The notes beneath the pieces are model-generated. The model did no database searches and was not told the origin of the DNA. It was given only the letters and a program-made list of their open reading frames with translations. The translations under genes were made by a program, and so were the position numbers. A DNA stretch of 40,724 nt from a virus: positions 1-40,724 of IMG/VR virus record IMGVR_UViG_3300041402_000181. One strand, given 5' to 3'. Below, piece by piece: positions 23,336-30,460 of this stretch. Each line of letters starts with the position of its first letter. Positions within the stretch are counted from its first letter, which is position 1.

Positions 23336-23629
23336 ATGCTGGATCTACTAATTGCGATCGGAGCTTTCACTGTCGGATCCGTTGTGTTCATTTACACCTG
23401 GACAAGAGGGATCATCATGTTGAAGACGAACTCCTGGACGTTGCAGACATTCCTTGCGCTGATGTGTCCGACACACACTCTCTCATTCTGGTCGGTTGAC
23501 AAAGAGGAGAACTGGAGACTGTTTTCCAAAGTCACGAGATACTATCTTTCACATTATTATATCAACGGATCAAGAGCAAACAGGTTCCGCTGGTGGACTG
23601 ACTTTTTGAATGATTGTGCGGTGAAATAA
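23336..23629 (+). CDS. Small protein with an N-terminal membrane segment
   Basis: A 97-residue protein. Residues 2-21 are hydrophobic (LDLLIAIGAFTVGSVVFIYT), followed by WTRGIIMLKTNSWTLQ and a Trp/Tyr/Arg-rich cytoplasmic-type C-terminus (NWRLFSKVTRYYLSHYYING). AGGAG precedes the ATG at 23336. The frame is open to 23297, but that part lies in the folded element, so the shorter start is preferred. It is sandwiched between the recombinase and exonuclease genes. No family recognised. Confidence 0.6.
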   Translation: MLDLLIAIGAFTVGSVVFIYTWTRGIIMLKTNSWTLQTFLALMCPTHTLSFWSVDKEENWRLFSKVTRYYLSHYYINGSRANRFRWWTDFLNDCAVK

Positions 23630-24238
23630 TTGCTGACATTTGAGGAAAAAAATCATATTTACAGATGGGATGGAGAAGTTGTTCCCAGTGTGACAAAGGT
23701 CATCAGCGATCTGAGTGACTTCTCTGGGATCCCGCCACAAGTGCTGGCGAACAAATCGGCCCTGGGAACTGAATTTCACAGGATCATCAAGCTTCATTTC
23801 CTGGACGATCTACTCTATGACACAATTGACTCCAGGCTGGTTCCAGCTTTCGACACGTTCCTGGAGTGGTCTGCTCCCAGGCTGGATGAATTCAGGAAAG
23901 CAAAGTCGGAGGAGATGCTGTTCAGCGAGAAAATGTGGCTGACTGGGACTTGTGATCTGGCAACTCCTGGAGAACTGTTTGACTGGAAGCTCCGAAACTA
24001 TATGCCAGTTGTGGACGTTCTCCAGCTTGACGGATATGACACTTTGCTCCCAGGAGGAAAGAGGAAACGCTGGACGATGTGTTTCAATATGAAGTCAGGG
24101 AAACTCAACATCAGGAGATCCGAACACTCCCAGAGTCATTCAATGTTTATGTATATGCTTGACTTTTATCACAGTGAAAACAAAGACATCGAAAACCATT
24201 TGCAGACGCTCGCAAACTGGAGAGGAGAATGGAATTGA
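23630..24238 (+). CDS. RecB-like PD-(D/E)XK exonuclease, partner of Bet
   Basis: A 202-residue nuclease likely to resect double-strand ends for the annealing protein. The PD-(D/E)XK pattern is complete: GTEFHR (His50), SEEMLF (Glu95), LTGTCDL (Asp109), ELFDWKL (Asp118 and Lys120), then VLQLDGY (Gln132). This is the RecB/Cas4-like nuclease arrangement. It starts with TTG at 23630, immediately after the previous stop, with no ATG or strong ribosome binding site near, so translation is probably coupled; the N-terminus LTFEEKNHIYRWDGEVVPSV fits other members. The recombination context supports the call. Confidence 0.8.
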   Translation: MLTFEEKNHIYRWDGEVVPSVTKVISDLSDFSGIPPQVLANKSALGTEFHRIIKLHFLDDLLYDTIDSRLVPAFDTFLEWSAPRLDEFRKAKSEEMLFSEKMWLTGTCDLATPGELFDWKLRNYMPVVDVLQLDGYDTLLPGGKRKRWTMCFNMKSGKLNIRRSEHSQSHSMFMYMLDFYHSENKDIENHLQTLANWRGEWN

Positions 24239-24456
24239 GCGACAAGAAAAGAAAAGTAAATATATATAAATACATTGTAGAACCTGGAGAGACAAAGCAT
24301 GTCAGGAAGCTGGACGGGACTGGGATCTTTCAGCAATACGGAATCGACTTTGAGGAATTTGACAGCGGCCCAGGAAATTTCACTGTCGCAATTGTTGAGA
24401 TGCCTGACGGATCAGTCAGAAGCGTTCCTCTCCAGTTGATTATTTTTGTAAGTTAA
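24229..24456 (+). CDS. Small hypothetical protein
   Basis: A 75-residue protein (KRKVNIYKYIVEPGETKHVR, later FTVAIVEMPDGSVRSVPLQL), predicted mainly beta. It overlaps the exonuclease gene by 10 bases and has GGAGAGGAGA before the ATG. The alternating strands and a D-G turn suggest a compact beta protein. Function unknown; its position in the recombination operon is the only hint. Confidence 0.65.
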   Translation: MELSDKKRKVNIYKYIVEPGETKHVRKLDGTGIFQQYGIDFEEFDSGPGNFTVAIVEMPDGSVRSVPLQLIIFVS

Positions 24457-24481
24457 ATGAATCTAAAACGAAAGGAAGAAA

Positions 24482-25243
24482 ATGACATCACAGAACGTAG
24501 TAACAGACGAAGGAAAAAAAGAAATCGAGAAAGCCAGGATCGAGACGGAGACGAACACTTTCCTGGACGGACTCTCAGCTTTCAAAATCACAAGCAAGGA
24601 GACATTTGATGAAGCTCAAGTCCACCTGGAGACGATCCGTTCCATGAAAAAAACGATCACAGATTTCTGGAAACCGCTGATCAAGGACGCTTTCGACACG
24701 AAAGCAAGTGCGGCAAAAGCACTCAGAAACGTGAAGGACAAAGAGGAAGAATTTTTGAAACGTCCAGTAAAAGCAGAGAACCACTTTCTCAAGATCCGTC
24801 TGGACTACAAACAGGCCCAGGACGAAATTGATCGCAAGGCAAAAGAGAAAGAGGAAGCCAAAGCAGAAGCGGCCGCAAAGAAGGAAGCTGACAAACTGTT
24901 GAAGAAAGCAGAGAAGACAACGGATCCAGTCAGGGAGGAAAAGCTGATTGAAAAAGCGGACGAGGTGAAAGTCGCTCCAGTGTTCATTCCGAAGTCCGTC
25001 AAGAAGTCAACCAGGACGGAGAGTGGAACGCTCAACACGTTTGTTCCAGTGATCGAGGTTGAGATCCATGATGTGAAAAGTATATGCGGAATGATATTCA
25101 GAGGAGATCTCCCTGTCAACGTTGTGACTGTCAGTGAGGCAAAGATCAAAGCCTGGGCAAAGTCGTTCGACAAGCCAAAAGGAATGTATGACGGATTCAA
25201 TATCAACCACACAGAAAAGGAGAGAGTGACATCCAGGAAATAA
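24482..25243 (+). CDS. Coiled-coil protein of the recombination operon
   Basis: A 253-residue protein. Residues 1-115 and especially 116-160 are highly helical and charged (QAQDEIDRKAKEKEEAKAEA, AAAKKEADKLLKKAEKTT), a long coiled coil or single helix. Residues 170-253 are a beta/alpha domain (TFVPVIEVEIHDVKSICG, NVVTVSEAKIKAWAKSF). Proteins of this layout are frequent next to phage annealing recombinases, but I cannot name a family. AAAGGA precedes the ATG. A role in organising recombination substrates is inferred. Confidence 0.65.
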   Translation: MTSQNVVTDEGKKEIEKARIETETNTFLDGLSAFKITSKETFDEAQVHLETIRSMKKTITDFWKPLIKDAFDTKASAAKALRNVKDKEEEFLKRPVKAENHFLKIRLDYKQAQDEIDRKAKEKEEAKAEAAAKKEADKLLKKAEKTTDPVREEKLIEKADEVKVAPVFIPKSVKKSTRTESGTLNTFVPVIEVEIHDVKSICGMIFRGDLPVNVVTVSEAKIKAWAKSFDKPKGMYDGFNINHTEKERVTSRK

Positions 25244-25419
25244 ATGAACACGACTGGAGAAAGGAATATAAAAAACTCTGTTGTGATCTCCTGGGAATGA
25301 CTATCGGAGAAGCGGAGATCCACTTCCAGGCCGCTCCAGATTTTGATTTCGGATATAGTCCGATCTGGTATGTAGTCGAGGAAATGAATTGTAATTTTAT
25401 AAAAAAGAAAGGACGCTGA
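25231..25419 (+). CDS. Small protein with uncertain, perhaps non-ATG, start
   Basis: The frame after the coiled-coil gene reads well as protein (DIQEINEHDWRKEYKKLCCD, LLGMTIGEAEIHFQAAPDF, GYSPIWYVVEEM) and is open back to 25192, yet has no ATG, GTG or TTG before 25297. Starting at ATC 25231, with GGAG nearby, would give 62 codons; starting at the ATG at 25297 would leave 40. A rare start codon or a product joined to the upstream gene by frameshift are both possible. The coordinates shown are the longer version; the stop is firm. Confidence 0.45.
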   Translation: MQEINEHDWRKEYKKLCCDLLGMTIGEAEIHFQAAPDFDFGYSPIWYVVEEMNCNFIKKKGR

Positions 25420-25421
25420 AA

Positions 25422-25661
25422 ATGTTTAAGCAGAGAAAGAAGGATCCGAAAAGAGTGACATCATGTTTCGGAGTCAAGCATGTGTTCCCAGGTAATAAAA
25501 AGAAATGTTTGTGCGGGAACTATTACAAGGAGAACGGGAGGATCTATCGTCAGAAAGGCGATCGGCATGTTGCAGGAAACACAGCAGAGTTCCATTATAA
25601 AGCGGAGCATGTCACAAAGAGAACTGCAAAGAGGAGATTGAGAAACCTGTTGAGGAAGTAG
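25422..25661 (+). CDS. Small basic Cys-containing protein
   Basis: A 79-residue, very basic protein (MFKQRKKDPKRVTSCFGVKH, VTKRTAKRRLRNLLRK) with three Cys (SCFGVKH, KCLCGNYY) and several His that could form a zinc site. AGAAAGGACG stands before the ATG. It looks like a small nucleic acid-binding protein. No named family; context is the recombination block. Confidence 0.65.
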   Translation: MFKQRKKDPKRVTSCFGVKHVFPGNKKKCLCGNYYKENGRIYRQKGDRHVAGNTAEFHYKAEHVTKRTAKRRLRNLLRK

Positions 25662-25719
25662 AAGCACGGGAGAAAAAAAGCAGACAAATAATTCTAATTA
25701 AAATTGAAAGGATAGGAAA

Positions 25720-26493
25720 ATGAGAATCAGATTTTCAAGAAATTATAATGAATTTAGTTTTCACAAAGCAAACAGGAAGCTGGTCAGGAAAAAGGTTGAG
25801 AGCTTGAAAAAGTCAATGGCACGGATGAACCTTTTGCCGAACGCTCCAGTAATCTGCAAGCAAAGAAAAAACACTCTGGAGATCTTTGACGGTCAGCACA
25901 GGTTCCAGGCCGCAAAGGAAATGGGGATCTCGATTGCGTTCACTCTCCTGGATGACAACAAAGAGATTGACGGACAAAGAATTGACATGTGTCATGTTGC
26001 GGAGTTCAATGCAGAGGCTACTGGGTGGACGATCCCTGACGCTGTTCATCACCATTGTGTCAGGAACAATCCGCATTATATAAAGCTCCAGGAGTTCGTT
26101 GATGAATATAAATTCAATCACTCAATTTCCGCTTTGATGTTATCAGCGAAAACGTCAGCGGACAATGTAAGCAGGAAAAGCTTTTTTCACGCAAACGCAA
26201 CTGCTTTAAGGACGGGAGAGTTTGAGGTGAAAGACTATGCAACTGGAGTCAGGCTGGCTGACATCGTTTATGATTTCCGTCCATACTTCAAGAAGTTTCA
26301 GACCAGGAATTTTGTTCACGCTCTTATGTATTTGGCAATCAGGAGCAAATACAATCACAAAAGAATGATGGAGAAAATGTTCAAGTATGACGGACTCTTG
26401 AAGTTCCAGGCAACGACTGGAGAGTTCGTTGAGAATATTGAGTATGTGTTCAACTATAAATCCGCACAGCAAAACCGTGTGACGTTTATGTGA
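25720..26493 (+). CDS. ParB/Srx-fold protein
   Basis: A 257-residue protein with a ParB-like N-terminal domain: a loop with KVESLKKSMARMNLLPNAPV, a strand, and the canonical IFDGQHRFQAAKEMGI (DGQHR at 57-61). This is the ParB/sulfiredoxin-fold nucleotide-binding motif, found in partition proteins, in nucleases and in many phage proteins. Residues 100-257 are helical and aromatic (IVYDFRPYFKKFQTRNFVHA) with no clear HTH. It has AAAGGATAGG before the ATG and stands alone in the early block; whether it is a DNA-binding protein, a CTPase or a modification enzyme is not clear from the sequence. Confidence 0.7.
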   Translation: MRIRFSRNYNEFSFHKANRKLVRKKVESLKKSMARMNLLPNAPVICKQRKNTLEIFDGQHRFQAAKEMGISIAFTLLDDNKEIDGQRIDMCHVAEFNAEATGWTIPDAVHHHCVRNNPHYIKLQEFVDEYKFNHSISALMLSAKTSADNVSRKSFFHANATALRTGEFEVKDYATGVRLADIVYDFRPYFKKFQTRNFVHALMYLAIRSKYNHKRMMEKMFKYDGLLKFQATTGEFVENIEYVFNYKSAQQNRVTFM

Positions 26494-26508
26494 TGACTCA
26501 TTGAATGT

Positions 26509-26538
26509 GGCATGGATCAGGAGCGAGGGATCCGTGCC
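26509..26538 (+). promoter_or_regulatory. RNA hairpin in the 5' leader of the 26566 gene
   Basis: GGCATGGATC (26509-26518) and GATCCGTGCC (26529-26538) form a ten-base-pair stem (one G-U) with a ten-base loop, 28 bases before the next ATG. No U-run follows. It may insulate or control translation, or act as a weak terminator after the ParB-like gene. Confidence 0.4.
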
Positions 26539-26565
26539 AATAACTTGAACCCAGAGGAGACACAA

Positions 26566-26955
26566 ATGAGCGAGAAGATAACACACAACCCTGAGAGATA
26601 TTTCGGATCTGATCTCAACAAATTTATCTATGAGAATTGCGGGAAAAAAATGGTCGTGAACGACATCGATCTGATCATGTTGAAGCACAGGTCAGACAAG
26701 AACGACATCCTCCGAGTGATAGAGAGCAAGCACACAGCAGAAAAGAAAATGGAGAGATCCCAGAGGAACGTGTTGACGAAACTGACAAAAGCTTTTGCCG
26801 CTGGAAATAGTTCAAATATTGGAATTGACCTGGAGGTTTTTGTCGTGTATGGTGATCAACCTTATCACAAAATAAAAGTCTATGACATGATGAAAAATAG
26901 ATCGTTTACCATTGAAGGAAGATCCAAAGTCATCAAATGGCTGGAAATGGAATGA
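26566..26955 (+). CDS. Possible PD-(D/E)XK-type nuclease-like protein
   Basis: A 129-residue protein. It contains VVNDIDLIML (with Asp33 and Asp35), a short loop, then LRVIESKHT (Glu53, Lys55) and a conserved-looking helix (KMERSQRNVLTKLTKAF). That order, D...E-x-K followed by a helix, is the restriction-endonuclease-like core in many small phage proteins. The ATG at 26566 has AGAGGAG ahead of it; the longer frame (from 26512) is leader hairpin. Catalytic activity is inferred from two motifs only. Confidence 0.45.
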   Translation: MSEKITHNPERYFGSDLNKFIYENCGKKMVVNDIDLIMLKHRSDKNDILRVIESKHTAEKKMERSQRNVLTKLTKAFAAGNSSNIGIDLEVFVVYGDQPYHKIKVYDMMKNRSFTIEGRSKVIKWLEME

Positions 26956-26972
26956 CAGAAAGGAGGGAAAAC

Positions 26973-27215
26973 ATGATCAAAATAATTGCTAAATATTTAA
27001 ACAAGAGGAGAGATGAAAAGCGTCAGACGAAAGTGATTGAAATCGGCCAGGTTTATTTCGTCACGCACTCATACAAAAAGGATTTTTATATCAAGGTGAG
27101 ATCCGTCAACGATGTCTGGGTTGAGGGAATTTCGGTGAACACTGGAGCCTTGATTGAGTCTGAGGAGATAATCATCATGAGGAAGCTTTGCAAGTTTACA
27201 AAATTGGAAGACTAA
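26973..27215 (+). CDS. Small hypothetical protein
   Basis: An 80-residue protein, predicted beta-rich after a basic N-terminus (MIKIIAKYLNKRRDEKRQTK, IGQVYFVTHSYKKDFYIKVR, VWVEGISVNTGALI). The order resembles small SH3-like folds but I do not recognise it. AAAGGAGGG lies six bases before the ATG at 26973; an earlier start at 26937 is within the previous gene. Confidence 0.65.
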   Translation: MIKIIAKYLNKRRDEKRQTKVIEIGQVYFVTHSYKKDFYIKVRSVNDVWVEGISVNTGALIESEEIIIMRKLCKFTKLED

Positions 27216-27235
27216 AAAGAGAGGAGGTGAGGGAG

Positions 27236-27331
27236 TTGTTGAAAAGGTTTTTGTTGTTTGTTCTCTGGATCGTTTGTGTTGTTTCGATCTGGAAATTTGT
27301 TCTCATTCCGCTGATCAAGTGGATCTTTTAA
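27236..27331 (+). CDS. Tiny single-span membrane peptide
   Basis: A 31-residue peptide, starting at TTG 27236, consisting almost wholly of one membrane segment (LKRFLLFVLWIVCVVSIWKF, then VLIPLIKWIF) with basic flanks. GAGGAGG (27221-27227) is eight bases before the TTG; a GTG at 27227 falls inside the ribosome binding site. It is the first of several tiny membrane or secreted proteins before the lipase gene, so a holin-like or accessory role is possible. Small size limits confidence. Confidence 0.5.
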   Translation: MLKRFLLFVLWIVCVVSIWKFVLIPLIKWIF

Positions 27332-27379
27332 AGATGTATTATATTTTTTCAATCCAGCAAAAAAGAAAGTGAGTATTTT

Positions 27380-27619
27380 ATGAAATCAGTTTTCACTGAA
27401 AATTATAAAACCCTGGGAGACATGCGAGCAGGAGATGTTGCAGTCTCAAAAGATCGAGCGCACGTTTATGTGTGCGGGAATCATTACAATGAGGAGACGA
27501 AAGTTTCAGAGCTTACAGTTCTGGACATGAATGATCTTGCTTATGAATCAGGAACCAGGGACATGTCCGCAAAGGTGAAGATCCTGAAACTCGGAGACAG
27601 ATTCGATTTCGAGAAGTAA
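27380..27619 (+). CDS. Small hypothetical protein
   Basis: A 79-residue protein (NYKTLGDMRAGDVAVSKDRA, HVYVCGNHYNEETKVSELTV, VKILKLGDRFDFEK), beta-rich with a short helical start. It looks like a compact SH3- or OB-like fold of unknown role. The region before the ATG is AT-rich with only a weak ribosome binding site (AAAGAAAG). It sits between the membrane peptide and lipoprotein genes. Confidence 0.6.
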   Translation: MKSVFTENYKTLGDMRAGDVAVSKDRAHVYVCGNHYNEETKVSELTVLDMNDLAYESGTRDMSAKVKILKLGDRFDFEK

Positions 27620-27638
27620 TTGAGAGGAGGTGATCGAA

Positions 27639-27722
27639 GTGAAAAGAGTTGCAGTTGCAGTTCTGTTGTTGTTGCTCGCTGGATGCGGAGTTTTTGATCC
27701 AGTGAATTATCCTGGGCCGTGA
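27639..27722 (+). CDS. Tiny lipoprotein (lipobox LLAGC)
   Basis: A 27-residue protein starting at GTG 27639. It has a basic N-terminus (MKR), a hydrophobic core (VAVAVLLLLLAG) and a lipobox LLAGC, so Cys16 would be lipidated and a 12-residue mature peptide (CGVFDPVNYPGP) left at the inner face of the outer membrane or periplasm. GAGAGGAGG (27622-27630) is eight bases upstream. Rz1-type outer-membrane spanins and small bacteriocin-lysis lipoproteins have this size, so a lysis role is possible; entericidin-like function is another. No partner i-spanin was recognised. Confidence 0.6.
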   Translation: MKRVAVAVLLLLLAGCGVFDPVNYPGP

Positions 27723-27766
27723 GAGTCCAGATCTTTTTTAACTTATGTAGAAAGGAAGTTGATCAA

Positions 27767-28261
27767 ATGGGTTTAGATTATGATTATCCAGATGACGGTT
27801 CGAAGCCTTGTTCAAAGGAACCGTTGAAAGTCAAGAGTGATGGAGTCCATTGTGGAGAGATCCGCAAAGTCAAAGACGGATTCCAGTATTTTGCAAAATC
27901 AGCAAAGACGGGAGGGAACGTTTTCGACAAACTTTCAGGAGTCCAGAATCATTTGCAGACAGCGCAAACTCCTCGTCCGAAGGAAGACAGGAAAGATGAT
28001 CAGTCCGATGGTAAGCTGGACAAGAAGTTGAAGACTGCAACTGACAGGATCCGAGAGACCGAAAAGGAACTCAAAGGAATGGGAGAGGCAATGGACGGAG
28101 CAATGACATTGATCCAGGCTTGTTCGGATCTCCTCTCTTTGCAGTTGGAATCAAAAACAGATCTCAATCTGTTGAAGGAAAACATCACCTATGATGAAAC
28201 GGAAGCTGACGGACATTCTCTCCTGGAGGATCTCACAGCGTTCATCGACTCTGGTGAATAA
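27767..28261 (+). CDS. Hypothetical protein with coiled-coil middle
   Basis: A 164-residue protein. The N-terminus is acidic and glycine-rich (MGLDYDYPDDGSKPC); residues 40-75 hold VKDGFQYFAKSAKTGG; residues 85-130 form a charged coiled coil (KLDKKLKTATDRIRETEKEL) followed by a short helix. AAAGGAAG precedes the ATG at 27767; the frame open to 27719 is not preferred. No known family. It lies between the lipoprotein and the lipase genes. Confidence 0.6.
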   Translation: MGLDYDYPDDGSKPCSKEPLKVKSDGVHCGEIRKVKDGFQYFAKSAKTGGNVFDKLSGVQNHLQTAQTPRPKEDRKDDQSDGKLDKKLKTATDRIRETEKELKGMGEAMDGAMTLIQACSDLLSLQLESKTDLNLLKENITYDETEADGHSLLEDLTAFIDSGE

Positions 28262-28267
28262 AATATC

Positions 28268-28351
28268 ATGCTTAACTTTATTATAATTTTGGTTTGGCTG
28301 TCAGGGATCCTCCTGGCAGTCAATTCAATTCTGATGATTTTCGGAGGATAA
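28268..28351 (+). CDS. Tiny single-span membrane peptide
   Basis: A 27-residue, almost completely hydrophobic peptide (MLNFIIILVWLSGILLAVNS, then ILMIFGG) with a single predicted membrane span. Its last two codons GGA GGA serve as the ribosome binding site of the lipase gene, which starts at 28353, so the two are coupled. No strong start signal of its own is visible. A holin-like or anchor role is possible. Confidence 0.5.
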   Translation: MLNFIIILVWLSGILLAVNSILMIFGG

Positions 28352-28352
28352 G

Positions 28353-29120
28353 ATGAAAGACTTTAACAACAAAGACACGAAATTTTCTCCTGTCAATTCT
28401 TACTGGCTGGCCTGGAGTTCCCGTCTCGCTTATGCAGACAACGAGGAAATTGAAACAGAACTGATGAAGGAAGCAATGACGCTCTATGGATTTTTTGATG
28501 AAGATAACACTCAAGCGTTCATCGCTGTTGACGATGACAAGATGATCATTTCGGTGAGAGGGACGGACGGACTCGCTGACGCAATGACAGACATCAATGT
28601 TGATCTTGTTGATGGAGTGGGAGGTCGAGTTCATGAGGGTTTCAATACGTCAGCGGCAAGGCTCTGGAAGTTTGTCATGAGTGCAGTCAAGGCAAGAGGA
28701 AACAGATCTCTCTGGATCACGGGACATTCCCTGGGAGCAGGGATTGCAACGATCCTGACTGCAAGACTCGTTCAGCAGAAAGACGAACCAGTCAACGGGC
28801 TTTACACATACGGACAACCTCGAACGGGAGACAAGAAGTTTGCCAGGAACTTCAATGCTTCATTCGGGACGCAGACCTTTCGACATGTCAACAACAACGA
28901 TATTGTCACCAGGACTCCGTTCCGCTCGATGGGCTTTGCTCATGTCGGTGAGTTGATATATTTTGATGAACATGGTCAGTGGAGAGTTGATCTCAAATGG
29001 TGGGAGAAATTGCTTGATCGGATCTCTGGCCGCTGGAATGATCTGTTCGAATTAGGGACTGACGGAATCAAGGATCACGGAGTTGACGAATATGTTGACA
29101 GGTCAGGGAGGATGATTTGA
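28353..29120 (+). CDS. Class 3 lipase (alpha/beta hydrolase), complete catalytic triad
   Basis: A 255-residue alpha/beta hydrolase of the lipase class 3 type, which would cleave ester bonds of acylglycerols or phospholipids. The expected parts are all seen: oxyanion strand IISVRGTD (65-72), VHEGF (93-97), nucleophile elbow WITGHSLGAG with Ser126, YTYGQPRTGD (151-160, the family's 'tfGqPRvGd'), NNDIV with Asp183, and DHGVDEY with His242. There is no signal peptide or lipobox, so it would act in the cytoplasm or at the inner membrane face, or be released by lysis. A strong GGAGGA start and the upstream membrane peptide suggest coupling. Confidence 0.85.
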   Translation: MKDFNNKDTKFSPVNSYWLAWSSRLAYADNEEIETELMKEAMTLYGFFDEDNTQAFIAVDDDKMIISVRGTDGLADAMTDINVDLVDGVGGRVHEGFNTSAARLWKFVMSAVKARGNRSLWITGHSLGAGIATILTARLVQQKDEPVNGLYTYGQPRTGDKKFARNFNASFGTQTFRHVNNNDIVTRTPFRSMGFAHVGELIYFDEHGQWRVDLKWWEKLLDRISGRWNDLFELGTDGIKDHGVDEYVDRSGRMI

Positions 29121-29374
29121 TCACAACTGAATTCAATCACCAGGATCTATATGATGAAGCGGTCAAGAAAGGGACGAACGTGGTCAGGTTATTGTTCGAC
29201 AATCACATTTATAAAATGATAGACAAGAAGGACTTTGAAATTTCCAGCAGAGGACACAACAACTCAATGGTTCAGATCTCTGATCTCGGAGGGATTAATG
29301 TTTCTGTCAGGATCAAGACAAAAGGAAGACTGGAAAAGATCGGAAACGGGCAAGGACGGAAAAAGCGAATATGA
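29117..29374 (+). CDS. Small hypothetical protein
   Basis: An 85-residue protein with a TTG start at 29117 overlapping the lipase stop; GGGAGG lies five to six bases upstream. It has HQDLYDEAVKKGTNVVRLLF, a beta stretch (MVQISDLGGINVSVRIKTK) and a basic tail. It overlaps the next gene by four bases (ATGA). No family recognised. Confidence 0.6.
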   Translation: MITTEFNHQDLYDEAVKKGTNVVRLLFDNHIYKMIDKKDFEISSRGHNNSMVQISDLGGINVSVRIKTKGRLEKIGNGQGRKKRI

Positions 29375-29640
29375 GAATCAAAGTGAGATGCGGAGTTGTT
29401 GACTACATTGGAGAACGTGATTGCGGTGAGTACAAAACTTGCAAGGAGTGCAAGGCCGATCTCCTGGAGTGCGGGATCATCCTGGAAGGACTCAGGAAAG
29501 ACACTCGATTCTGGAACGGATATGATCAAGTGACTGAGGTCTTGAATGATTTCCATGAAACGCTCCAGGGAATGTTGTCTCGCTTTTTCGGTCTCGTGTA
29601 TGAACTGAGCAGAAAAGATCTTGAGAAAGGAGACATGTGA
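29371..29640 (+). CDS. Small Cys-containing protein
   Basis: An 89-residue protein with five Cys in the first 35 residues (VRCGVVDY, ERDCGEYKTCKECKADLLEC), likely a zinc site, followed by a helical region (FHETLQGMLSRFFGLVYELS). It overlaps the preceding stop (ATGA). The 'GE...CkeCkadL..C' arrangement is like small zinc fingers. Role unknown; it lies just upstream of the replication genes. Confidence 0.6.
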   Translation: MRIKVRCGVVDYIGERDCGEYKTCKECKADLLECGIILEGLRKDTRFWNGYDQVTEVLNDFHETLQGMLSRFFGLVYELSRKDLEKGDM

Positions 29641-29641
29641 T

Positions 29642-30460
29642 TTGTCGGATGAAGGATTTGCAAAGATTCACAGAAAGATCCTGAAATGGGAGTGGTATGA
29701 TGACACTCCAACTCGGAGCGTCTTCATTCATTTGATCATCAAAGCGAATTATGAATCGAATGTCTGGAGAGGAGAGACGCTCGAAAAAGGACAGCACATC
29801 ACGAGTGTCAAAAAGATTGCGGATCCGCTCGGTCTCTCGGTGAAGCAAGTCAGGAGAGCTTTAGACAATTTAAAAAAGACAGGCGAGATCGACATCCAAA
29901 CGACAAACAAATGGACAATGATAACCCTGTCAGAATACAGCACTTATCACGAAAAGAAAGGAGGAAAGGGCAAACAAACGACAAACGAGGGACAAACGGA
30001 GGGCAAACAAAGGGCAACAAAGAAGAAAGAGAAGAATGATAAGAATGACAAAGAAGTAAAGAAAAAGAAAGGAGCGGAGGAAAAGGATCTGATCTTTCCA
30101 GATTGTGTCGATCGGACATTGTGTGAGAACTACTTCAACAACAGAGTCGAGATCAAAAAGAAAATGACACATCATGCGAAAGAGTTGTTCCTGGAGAAAG
30201 TCGCAAAGTTTCACGGCAAAGGCCAGGACGTAAAAACTTTAATCGAGAAAGCGATCATCGGAGGATGGTCTGACATTTATGAGGACAAGGACAATGGCAG
30301 GAAAAACGCTGGAACAATCAAATCAAAGCCTGTTGAAAAAGCAGGAACAAAATCAGCAGGAAAAGGAAACTACATTGAAGGACGAAAAACAGAAATTATA
30401 TTCGTTGATAAAAAAGGAAAACGTGAAGGAAGCCAGGAGGATCGGACTGGCCCTGCTTAG
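29642..30460 (+). CDS. Winged-helix replication initiator-like protein
   Basis: A 272-residue protein. Residues 1-100 resemble phage replication proteins with a winged helix: FAKIHRKILKWEWYDD, then HITSVKKIADPLGLSVKQVR with RALDNLKKTGEIDIQ, a typical HTH plus wing. Residues 105-150 are a Lys/Glu-rich linker (KKKEKNDKNDKEVKKKK). Residues 155-230 form a helical part ending AIIGGWSDIYED, as in DnaD/DnaT-like partners that load helicase loaders. TTG at 29642 has AAAGGAG nine bases upstream; an earlier TTG at 29621 has none. The next gene is a DnaC-like loader. Confidence 0.65.
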   Translation: MSDEGFAKIHRKILKWEWYDDTPTRSVFIHLIIKANYESNVWRGETLEKGQHITSVKKIADPLGLSVKQVRRALDNLKKTGEIDIQTTNKWTMITLSEYSTYHEKKGGKGKQTTNEGQTEGKQRATKKKEKNDKNDKEVKKKKGAEEKDLIFPDCVDRTLCENYFNNRVEIKKKMTHHAKELFLEKVAKFHGKGQDVKTLIEKAIIGGWSDIYEDKDNGRKNAGTIKSKPVEKAGTKSAGKGNYIEGRKTEIIFVDKKGKREGSQEDRTGPA

